This document shows positions 14,698 through 21,726 of a DNA stretch of 33,036 nt, in pieces. Position numbers and translations under genes: made by a program. The stretch's first letter is position 1, and each line of letters begins with the position of its first letter. The DNA is taken from contig JAFRRN010000046.1 of the NCBI GenBank assembly GCA_017428055.1, positions 1 through 33,036 of the forward strand, given 5' to 3'. The notes under the pieces are model-generated. The model had not been told where the DNA came from. It did not search any database and saw only the letters and a list, made by a program, of their open reading frames with translations. Source of the stretch: Prevotella sp. (GTDB lineage Bacteria > Bacteroidota > Bacteroidia > Bacteroidales > Bacteroidaceae).

Positions 14698-16665
14698 TTG
14701 AAAAGTATAAGGTTTATCATAGGCGGTCGTAAGGAAGAAAGGTTCAAAGGTATAAATAATAGGATATATCTTATCACTTTTTTACTTTTTTACCTTTTCA
14801 CCTTTTTACCTCTTCTTGCCGAGGATGGCAGTCAGCTTTGGCTGCGTTATCCTCTCTTGGAAAAGGCGACAGTTAAGGGAGTGCAAGGCAAGGTGGCACA
14901 AGTACTGCGCCAATACTATCCTGGGAGGGTCGTGACACTTGTCGTCGACTCTACCATGGATGACAATGATGGCTATCGCATCACGTCAGAGAATGGCGAA
15001 TGCCATATCACCGCCCATGGCGATATGGGGTTGTTGTATGGTGCCTTTGCCCTCCTCCGTGGCGAGACGGGAGCGGATGCACCCTTCTTCAAGTATCGTA
15101 TCTTGAACCACTGGGACAACCTCGATGGATCGATAGAGCGTGGTTATGCTGGCAAGAGCATTTTTTGGAACGACGACTTGACGTTTGACGCACAGCGATT
15201 GGAACAATATGCCATCGCCAATGCGTCCATCGGCATTAATGGCACGGTGCTGAATAATGTGAATGCCTCGCCCAAAGTCCTCTCCAATGTCTACCTCCAA
15301 AAGGTCAAGGAAATGGCGGATATCTTCCGACCTTGGGGCATCCGTGTGTATCTGTCCGTCAACTTCGCCTCGCCCATGGCATTGGGCAATTTGAAGACAG
15401 CAGACCCATTAGACCCACAAGTGGGGAAGTGGTGGAAAGCCAAGGCGAATGAGATCTATAAGCTGATTCCCGACTTTGGGGGGTTCCTTGTCAAGGCGAA
15501 CTCAGAGGGGCAGCCTGGTCCATTCGACTATGGTCGCTCTCATGCCGATGGTGCCAACATGTTGGCAGATGCCCTCTCGCCCCATGGTGGTATGGTGATG
15601 TGGCGTTCTTTCGTCTATGGTGCCAAGCACAAGGGCGAGGACCGTGTTATGCAGGCGGTGAGTGAGTTTGCCGAATTGGATGGCGAGTTCCGACCCAATG
15701 TCATCTTGCAATCCAAGAACGGACCGCTCGATTTCCAGCCTCGCGAGCCATACGCACCCATCTTTGACCAGATGAAGAAGACTCCACAGATGGCCGAGTT
15801 GCAAATCACACAGGAGTATTTAGGACAATCCAAGCATCTCGTCTACCTTGCCCCGATGTGGAAGGAGTTTTTCTCCTTTGTCAATCCATCGCGGTTGGTG
15901 GGTATAGCGGGCGTTGCCAACATTGGAGATGACACCAACTGGTGCGGTCATCATTTCTCACAAGCCAATTGGTATGCATTTGGGAGGTTGGCTTGGAATC
16001 CCACCTTGTCGTCCGAGCAGATTGCCAGTGAATGGCTTTCGCTGACCTTTGGTGCATCCTCAACTCCACAAGATGGAGAGGTGGAGGCGCAATATGTACG
16101 ATGGCCGATGGTCAAGGGGCGGTTGCTCAGCGTAATGCTCCGTTCCAGGGAGGCTTGTGTGGACTATATGATGCCGCTTGGACTGCATCATATATTCAAG
16201 TTCGACCACCACATGGGACCTGAACCCGATGGCTTCAAGGCTAATTATCCTATCGAATGGTGTCCTGTCTATTATCACAAGGCTGACTCCGTAGGCATTG
16301 GCTTTGACCGCAGCAGCTCGGGAACTCATGCCACGGAACAATACCGTGAGCCTTATAGCCTATTGTACGATGACATCACCACATGCCCCGAGGAGTATCT
16401 TCTTTGGTTCCACCATGTACCATGGGATTATCGCATGAATAGTGGGTTGACGTTGTGGGAAGAATTGCAACGCCATTACCAACGAGGGGTGGATGAGGTG
16501 GATGACTTTGCCCGCGTATGGAATGAGGTCAAGCCCAACATCGACTCCCAGCGATGGCAAGAGGTAAATGAACGATTGCTACAACAACAACGTGATGCCC
16601 GTGAGTGGCAACAGGTTTGTATCAGTTATTTCTCCACATTCCAACAAAAGAAAAACAAGAAATGA
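14698..16665 (+). CDS. aguA: GH67 alpha-glucuronidase
   Basis: A ~655-residue GH67 enzyme that removes (4-O-methyl)glucuronic acid from xylo-oligosaccharides. Family hallmarks include HGDMGLLYGAFALLRG, LNHWDNLDGSIERGYAG near residues 137-153, GGFLVKANSEGQPGP and the ELDGEFRPNVILQSK segment. There is no ATG start. The frame opens after a TAA at 14683-14685 and the only standard candidate is TTG at 14698, preceded by AAGCTTGGAA. The resulting N-terminus carries a hydrophobic core (ITFLLFYLFTFLPLLA) before the conserved EDGSQLWLRYP, so it looks like a signal peptide built from a T-rich simple repeat. The gene ends with an ATGA overlap with the esterase gene. Confidence 0.9.
   Translation: MKSIRFIIGGRKEERFKGINNRIYLITFLLFYLFTFLPLLAEDGSQLWLRYPLLEKATVKGVQGKVAQVLRQYYPGRVVTLVVDSTMDDNDGYRITSENGECHITAHGDMGLLYGAFALLRGETGADAPFFKYRILNHWDNLDGSIERGYAGKSIFWNDDLTFDAQRLEQYAIANASIGINGTVLNNVNASPKVLSNVYLQKVKEMADIFRPWGIRVYLSVNFASPMALGNLKTADPLDPQVGKWWKAKANEIYKLIPDFGGFLVKANSEGQPGPFDYGRSHADGANMLADALSPHGGMVMWRSFVYGAKHKGEDRVMQAVSEFAELDGEFRPNVILQSKNGPLDFQPREPYAPIFDQMKKTPQMAELQITQEYLGQSKHLVYLAPMWKEFFSFVNPSRLVGIAGVANIGDDTNWCGHHFSQANWYAFGRLAWNPTLSSEQIASEWLSLTFGASSTPQDGEVEAQYVRWPMVKGRLLSVMLRSREACVDYMMPLGLHHIFKFDHHMGPEPDGFKANYPIEWCPVYYHKADSVGIGFDRSSSGTHATEQYREPYSLLYDDITTCPEEYLLWFHHVPWDYRMNSGLTLWEELQRHYQRGVDEVDDFARVWNEVKPNIDSQRWQEVNERLLQQQRDAREWQQVCISYFSTFQQKKNKK
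14777..14809 (+). repeat. T-rich simple repeat forming the GH67 signal-peptide core
   Basis: A 33-nt run of TTTTTACC-type units matches the minus strand of 19238-19270 at 30 of 33 positions. It is read here as FLLFYLFTFL. The matching copy lies in the signal peptide of the lipoprotein gene, in the same codon phase. Confidence 0.7.
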
Positions 16666-18563
16666 AAAGATTTTTATTGACATCCTTGGCATTCGTCTGT
16701 GCATGGATGGCACAAGCCAAGGTGACTTTGCCACAACTGTTCCAGTCAGGAATGGTGGTGCAACGCGACAAGCCCATTCCCGTCTGGGGCGTTGCTGATG
16801 TGGGTGAAGAGGTAACGGTAACGTTTAAGAAGAAGATGTATAAGACCGTCGCCGACGTACAAGGTCGCTGGCGTATCGACATACCCAAGCAGAAACATGG
16901 CGGGCCGTTTGAGATGAAGGTCAACGACATCACCATCTCTGATGTCCTCATTGGCGATGTGTGGCTCTGTTCAGGACAGTCGAACATCGATGTCACCCTT
17001 GAGCGTGTCCATCCCCAATACTCCGAGGAGACATTATCCTATGCCAATGACCAGATACGTTTGTTCAGAGTGCAGAACGACGAGGCCACACATGGTCCTA
17101 AAGGTGATATCAGAGCTACCTCTTGGAAACCGTTGAACAAGCAGAATGCGTGGTATTTCTCTGCCGTGGGCTATTTCCTTGGGCGTGAGATGTATGAGAA
17201 AAAAGGCATCCCACAAGGCATCATCGTCAATAGCCGAGGGGGAACACCCATTCAGGCGTGGCTCGATGCCGATACACTTAAAAAGAACTTCCCCATGCAA
17301 TACCGTCGCACACAGTTTTATCAAGATGATGAGATGGTGCGAAATATGCAACGAGCCAACCAACTGGCACTCAACCGTTGGCAGAAAGTGATGGACGAGG
17401 GCGACCCAGGGCTTTTCGAAGGTTACGCTAACCGTGACTTTGACGACACCCATTGGTCCACTAAATACCAATACGACAACATTTCCGGTGAACGGATGTA
17501 TCATGGCTCCTATTGGGCAAGGCAGCAGGTCAAGGTCGATGCTGCCCATGCGGGACAGTCTGCCCGTCTGTTGGTGGGTACGCTTTATGATGCCGACTAT
17601 ACCTTTGTCAACGGCAAGGAGGTAGGACGGACATCTTACCAGTATCCGCCGCGCCGTTACACCATTCCCGCAGGGTTGCTTCAGGAGGGCGATAATGCGC
17701 TCTCCATCCGCTTCGTCACACGCGGCGGCAATCCGCATTTCATTAAGGATAAGCCCTATAAACTCATCTTTGACGACGGCGTAGAGATACCACTCTCTAC
17801 CGAATGGCGTGTGCATGAGGGGGCAAGGATGACTTATTGCCCACAGATGGATGTCAACACGCCCAACTTGCCTTCGGTTCTCTATAATGCCATGCTCCAT
17901 CCATTGGCACCTTACCCTCTCTCGGGCGTGGTGTGGTATCAAGGGGAGTCGAACACGGACGATGGCAACATCTACGAACAGATGCTTACGGAACTCGTTA
18001 CAGGGTGGAGGCAATTATGGCAGACACCCGACCTGCCGTTTGTCATTGTGCAATTGGCGAACTTCATGGAGGCGAGCGACAAGCCACAAGACACGGGATG
18101 GTCGCGCATCCGCGAGGCACAACGGCTTGCCACATGCCACATCCCCAACACGGCGTTGGCGTGTATCATCGACCTTGGCGAGGCGGTAGACATCCATCCT
18201 CTGCGCAAGCGCGAGGTGGCACAACGGATAGCAATGGGTTTTGAGCATTTGCTATGGAACAAGAAGTTGATGCTCTCGCCCCAAGTGGTGTCGTCACAAT
18301 CCGATGGTAATGATGTCGTTTTGACGCTTGACCAACCCATTAGAACTGATGGCGAGTTATATGAGTTTGAGGTGGCGGCGGCAGATGGTCGTTTCGTCAA
18401 CGCCCCAGCTACGGCGCAAGGCAACCGAATCATCATCCATTCGCCTGTCAGTGTCCCCAAGACTGTACGTTATGCGTGGAAAAACAATCCCGCCAAGGCA
18501 AATGCTTTCGGTAAGAACGACCTCCCGATGTCGCCGTTCCAACATGTCATAAGACAGGATTAA
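16662..18563 (+). CDS. SGNH-type acetylesterase (sialate O-acetylesterase family)
   Basis: A 633-residue secreted esterase with signal peptide ~1-19. The catalytic serine is S104 in LCSGQSN. Further conserved blocks are NSRGGTPIQAW (~190-200), WYQGESN (~425) and the C-terminal DIHP with D510 and H512. A ~100-residue jelly-roll-like segment (~270-370) is inserted between the blocks, as in family members. Such proteins are named sialate O-acetylesterases, but the neighbours GH67, GH43 and GH10 make xylan deacetylation the more likely job. I chose the ATG at 16662 because it yields a signal peptide and overlaps the GH67 stop (ATGA). An upstream in-frame ATG at 16605 lies inside GH67. Confidence 0.88.
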   Translation: MKRFLLTSLAFVCAWMAQAKVTLPQLFQSGMVVQRDKPIPVWGVADVGEEVTVTFKKKMYKTVADVQGRWRIDIPKQKHGGPFEMKVNDITISDVLIGDVWLCSGQSNIDVTLERVHPQYSEETLSYANDQIRLFRVQNDEATHGPKGDIRATSWKPLNKQNAWYFSAVGYFLGREMYEKKGIPQGIIVNSRGGTPIQAWLDADTLKKNFPMQYRRTQFYQDDEMVRNMQRANQLALNRWQKVMDEGDPGLFEGYANRDFDDTHWSTKYQYDNISGERMYHGSYWARQQVKVDAAHAGQSARLLVGTLYDADYTFVNGKEVGRTSYQYPPRRYTIPAGLLQEGDNALSIRFVTRGGNPHFIKDKPYKLIFDDGVEIPLSTEWRVHEGARMTYCPQMDVNTPNLPSVLYNAMLHPLAPYPLSGVVWYQGESNTDDGNIYEQMLTELVTGWRQLWQTPDLPFVIVQLANFMEASDKPQDTGWSRIREAQRLATCHIPNTALACIIDLGEAVDIHPLRKREVAQRIAMGFEHLLWNKKLMLSPQVVSSQSDGNDVVLTLDQPIRTDGELYEFEVAAADGRFVNAPATAQGNRIIIHSPVSVPKTVRYAWKNNPAKANAFGKNDLPMSPFQHVIRQD

Positions 18564-18661
18564 GGCATCTTGGATGTCATTTTTATCATGACCAGCCGTA
18601 GCCTACACCCATGTTGTTAGGAGATAGGTGAAATGAATTTGAATAGTTGTTAGATGAAGTG

Positions 18662-18715
18662 TCCAATCCGCAAATCATTTTTCCATGAATAATGTTTTGC
18701 GGATTGGATTTCTTT
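18662..18715 (+). terminator. Terminator of the glycan operon
   Basis: A perfect 13-bp inverted repeat, TCCAATCCGCAAA at 18662-18674 and TTTGCGGATTGGA at 18696-18708, is followed by TTTCTTT. It lies 99 bp after the esterase stop and just beyond the convergent end of the lipoprotein gene. On the minus strand no T-run follows, so it probably acts mainly on the plus strand. Confidence 0.7.
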
Positions 18716-19280
18716 AATTGACAGAGAGGATGCCGTAAGGTCCCGTCGTGGACGCGTGGTATCTTGTCATTTTGTTGCCGGCATCGCCATCGGAGAGGAT
18801 TCCCCCAATGTTCAAGTCATACTTGCGCTTGCAGGTGTTACATGTGGCGATCCCTGCGGTATTTACGTGCAAGGGATAGCTACGGACAGGAATCTCGTCG
18901 GGATTGAAACAATTGGGACATTCACGGTCGAAGGCGTAAAATATGAGAGGGTCTGAGAGGTTCGCAAATCCCACTATCAAGGCATCGTTCATTCCCAATA
19001 TCATGCTTCGCCTTTGGTCAATGGCATCGAGAATCGATTCCGATGACGTTCCTTGATTGCTGGAAAACTTGAAATACCTTGCCCCACCGTGGTTAGTTAA
19101 GGTGATGGTGACGAATGTTCCCGAATAGGGAGTCATTGCCGCCGCCAAGGTGGCATCATTGTGAGTGCCATTGTCGACGATGAGTACGCAAGGTCGTGTG
19201 CTAAACTCATTCTCCGTGTCCCCACAACTTGAAAGAAGTAAAAAGGTAAAAAAGAAAAAAAGTAAAAAAGGCTGACGCAT
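18714..19280 (-). CDS. Lipoprotein with two CxxC motifs (zinc-ribbon/Rieske-like C-terminus)
   Basis: A 188-residue protein with an N-terminal hydrophobic stretch ending in the lipobox LLSSC (Cys19), so it is probably a membrane lipoprotein. Residues ~120-188 contain CPNC and CNTCKRKYDLNIGG about 25 residues apart. That spacing and the YDL..GG tail resemble a rubredoxin/zinc-ribbon or a Rieske-like knuckle lacking the two histidines. The function is unknown. It is last in the minus-strand run, 8 bp after argH. Its signal core is encoded by a T-rich repeat almost identical to that in the GH67 gene. Confidence 0.7.
   Translation of the reverse strand: MRQPFLLFFFFTFLLLSSCGDTENEFSTRPCVLIVDNGTHNDATLAAAMTPYSGTFVTITLTNHGGARYFKFSSNQGTSSESILDAIDQRRSMILGMNDALIVGFANLSDPLIFYAFDRECPNCFNPDEIPVRSYPLHVNTAGIATCNTCKRKYDLNIGGILSDGDAGNKMTRYHASTTGPYGILSVN
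19238..19270 (-). repeat. T-rich simple repeat forming the lipoprotein signal core
   Basis: The minus strand matches 14777-14809 at 30 of 33 positions and is read in the same codon phase, giving FLLFFFFTFL. See the GH67 entry. Confidence 0.7.
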
Positions 19281-19288
19281 GTTTTTAA

Positions 19289-20635
19289 TTATTCATCTTT
19301 CATCTTTAATCTTGAAATTGCTTCATCTACCCGCTCGAAATGGAATTGCGAGATGGTTTGTTCCATCATTTCCACGATACGGTCATTGCAAAGATTGCCG
19401 ATGCTTCCCTCGTGGGTATGGTGAATCTCCTTGTTCGCCTTGAAAGTTCCAGCCTCAATTTCCAGCCCAACGGTTTTGTAGGCATCACGGAACGGCATCC
19501 CATTTGTCGCCAAGCGATTGACTTCTTCCACGGAGAAGATGGGGTCGTACATGGGGTTGTCGAGGATGTGTTCGTTTACTTCCATTTTGTTGATGATGTA
19601 GGAAGTCATTTGTAGGCAGTCCTTCAATTCGTCAAAGGCGGGCAAGAACACCTCCTTGATGATTTGCAAGTCGCGGAAATAGCCCACGGGAAGGTTATTC
19701 ATGATGAGCATCACCTGTTGTGGCAACCCTTGAATCTTGTTGCACTTGGCACGAATCAACTCAAACACGTCGGGGTTTTTCTTATGCGGCATGATGCTCG
19801 ACCCCGTGGTACATTCCTTGGGAAGTTTCACGAAAGAGAAGTTTTGCGAGTTGAACAGGCAGGCATCAAACGCCATCTTCGCCATTGTGCCGGCGACGGA
19901 GGCGAGAGCGAATGCCACATTGCGCTCCATTTTGCCGCGTCCCATCTGCGCATACACCACGTTATAGTTCATGCTATCGAAGCCCAGGAGGTCGGTCGTC
20001 ATTTGCCGATTGAGCGGGAACGAACTGCCATAACCCGCTGCCGACCCGAGGGGATTGCGGTTGGTCATGCGGTAGGCGGCTTGCATGAACAGCATATCAT
20101 CTGCCAACGACTCCGCGTAGGCACCAAACCACAGACCGAAAGATGATGGCATGGCAATTTGAAGGTGCGTATAGCCAGGCATCAACACATCTTTATATTG
20201 GTTACTCTTGGCAATCAACTCATCGAAGAGGATTTTCACCTCGTCAACAATCTTACGCAACTCGGCACGTGTGAATAGCTTGAGGTCTATTAACACCTGG
20301 TCGTTGCGGGAACGTCCGCTATGTATCTTTTTCCCTATGTCACCAAGTTTGCGTGTCAACATCAACTCCACTTGCGAATGGACATCCTCCACACCATCTT
20401 CAATGATGAATTCCCCACGCTCGCAAGAGGCATAGATGTTCTTCAATTCAGCCAAAAGCTGTTCCAACTCGTCCGTCTCCATCAACCCGATGGATTCAAG
20501 CATGGTGATGTGTGCCATGCTGCCGAGTACATCGTATTTGGCTAAATAGAGATCCATCTCACGGTCTCTCCCCACGGTGAACCGCTCAATATCTTGGTTG
20601 ACTTCAAAGTTCTTCTCCCACAGTTTGCTCGCCAT
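19289..20635 (-). CDS. argH: Argininosuccinate lyase
   Basis: ArgH cleaves argininosuccinate to arginine and fumarate in the cytoplasm, the last step of arginine synthesis. The 448-residue length is normal. The fumarase/aspartase superfamily signature GSSIMPHKKNPD is at 278-289, with the catalytic serine loop in it. GYTHLQ (154-159) and HSGRSRNDQ (105-113) are also present. The start ATG (complement of 20633-20635) lies inside the 3' end of the upstream SRPBCC gene, a 32-bp overlap. The C-terminal SRLKMKDE is encoded by a short GATGAAA repeat. No other arginine gene is in the window. Confidence 0.95.
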   Translation of the reverse strand: MASKLWEKNFEVNQDIERFTVGRDREMDLYLAKYDVLGSMAHITMLESIGLMETDELEQLLAELKNIYASCERGEFIIEDGVEDVHSQVELMLTRKLGDIGKKIHSGRSRNDQVLIDLKLFTRAELRKIVDEVKILFDELIAKSNQYKDVLMPGYTHLQIAMPSSFGLWFGAYAESLADDMLFMQAAYRMTNRNPLGSAAGYGSSFPLNRQMTTDLLGFDSMNYNVVYAQMGRGKMERNVAFALASVAGTMAKMAFDACLFNSQNFSFVKLPKECTTGSSIMPHKKNPDVFELIRAKCNKIQGLPQQVMLIMNNLPVGYFRDLQIIKEVFLPAFDELKDCLQMTSYIINKMEVNEHILDNPMYDPIFSVEEVNRLATNGMPFRDAYKTVGLEIEAGTFKANKEIHHTHEGSIGNLCNDRIVEMMEQTISQFHFERVDEAISRLKMKDE

Positions 20636-21053
20636 CGCTCTGTTCGTATTTAATCATTTGCAACATGTCGGCAATCCTCTCGATGCCTTCTTGTAAAGGT
20701 TTCGACACCATTCCCTTGATGAAGAGGTTGAGTTCTGCCTTCAGGGTCAGTTTCATCTTGCATGTCGATTCCGTCAGGGGCAACAATTGAATCCAAAAAT
20801 TGAAAGGCAATGGGCTTTGCGTCGTCTCAAACTTGATGGTCTTCGGCTCTTCACGGTCTACTATTCTCATGCTGATTTTGCCCACAGGAGGCACGTTGAC
20901 GGAAATGGAGTCGTTGTCGAAGGTCAGGTCTTGTGCCTTGTCCTCGGGTATGCGGTCTTTCACTTTCGACAAATTGTCAAGGTTACTCAGCCCTTGATAC
21001 ACCACCTCTTGCGGGTAGTTGATTTGTCGGATGCTGCTTTCAAATTTACTCAT
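20604..21053 (-). CDS. SRPBCC-family (START-like) protein
   Basis: A 149-residue protein with the layout of the SRPBCC/polyketide-cyclase-like superfamily. It opens with MSKFESSIRQINYPQEVVYQGLSN (strand plus helix), has a central beta-sheet, and ends with a long helix EGIERIADMLQMI. Members bind hydrophobic ligands in a deep cavity; no ligand can be proposed here. I chose the ATG complementary to 21051-21053 over an upstream start at 21110 because the longer form would overlap pyrE. It lies 19 bp after pyrE and overlaps the argH start by 32 bp, so it is co-transcribed and probably translationally coupled. Confidence 0.75.
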   Translation of the reverse strand: MSKFESSIRQINYPQEVVYQGLSNLDNLSKVKDRIPEDKAQDLTFDNDSISVNVPPVGKISMRIVDREEPKTIKFETTQSPLPFNFWIQLLPLTESTCKMKLTLKAELNLFIKGMVSKPLQEGIERIADMLQMIKYEQSDGEQTVGEEL

Positions 21054-21072
21054 TATTATATAATAAATAGGT

Positions 21073-21705
21073 TTATTGATTCCAATGGGCTGGGTCTTTA
21101 CGCCATTCATTCAATAGGGCGACATCACTTTCAAGGATGTAACCCGTTTCCAATGCCTCCGCCACGACATGCTCGTAGTCGGTGAGGGTCACCAATTCCA
21201 CGTCTGCATCCTCGAAAGCCTTGATGGCTACGGGAAAACCGTAGGTATAGGATGCCACCATGCCAATCACCTCGTTACCATTGGCACGGATAGCCTCCAC
21301 GGCTTTCAGCGAACTGCCGCCCGTGGAGATGAGATCTTCCACAACTACGACCTTCGTTCCTGGCGTCAACTCTCCCTCGATGAGGTTTTGCATACCGTGG
21401 TCCTTGGGTTTAGAGCGTACATAGACGAAAGGCAGATGCAACTCGTCTGCCACTAATGCGCCTTGTGGGATGGCTCCCGTTGCCACGCCTGCGATGGCCT
21501 CCACTTGTGGGAACTTATCGAGGATGGCATGGGTGAGTTCCAATTTCACATAGTTGCGCAAGTCGGGAAACGATAGCGTCTTGCGGTTGTCGCAATAGAA
21601 AGGCGACTTCCATCCCGATGCCCATGTGAAGGGGTTGTTGGGTTGGAGCTTGATAGCTTTGATGTTTAATAGCTTTGCTGCAAATGCTTTCTTGAGTTTA
21701 TCCAT
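21073..21705 (-). CDS. pyrE: Orotate phosphoribosyltransferase
   Basis: PyrE converts orotate and PRPP to orotidine 5'-monophosphate in pyrimidine synthesis. The 210-residue length is typical. The PRPP-binding loop VVVVEDLISTGGSS lies at 119-132, and the N-terminal WASGWKSPFYCDNR substrate region and the flexible loop RSKPKDHGMQN are intact. The gap from the upstream GH3 stop is 21 bp and to the SRPBCC gene 19 bp, so it appears to be in one transcript with both. Confidence 0.95.
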   Translation of the reverse strand: MDKLKKAFAAKLLNIKAIKLQPNNPFTWASGWKSPFYCDNRKTLSFPDLRNYVKLELTHAILDKFPQVEAIAGVATGAIPQGALVADELHLPFVYVRSKPKDHGMQNLIEGELTPGTKVVVVEDLISTGGSSLKAVEAIRANGNEVIGMVASYTYGFPVAIKAFEDADVELVTLTDYEHVVAEALETGYILESDVALLNEWRKDPAHWNQ

Positions 21706-21726
21706 GATGATTTCTTTTTTGAGTCT

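Noticed and set aside
17034-18014. A 326-codon minus-strand frame inside the esterase gene
   Set aside because: Shadow of the SGNH esterase; no start context, no domain features.
19289-19330. Repeat-derived extension at the argH C-terminus (GATGAAA units)
   Set aside because: The run is too short (about 20 bp) to distinguish from normal lysine/glutamate codons.
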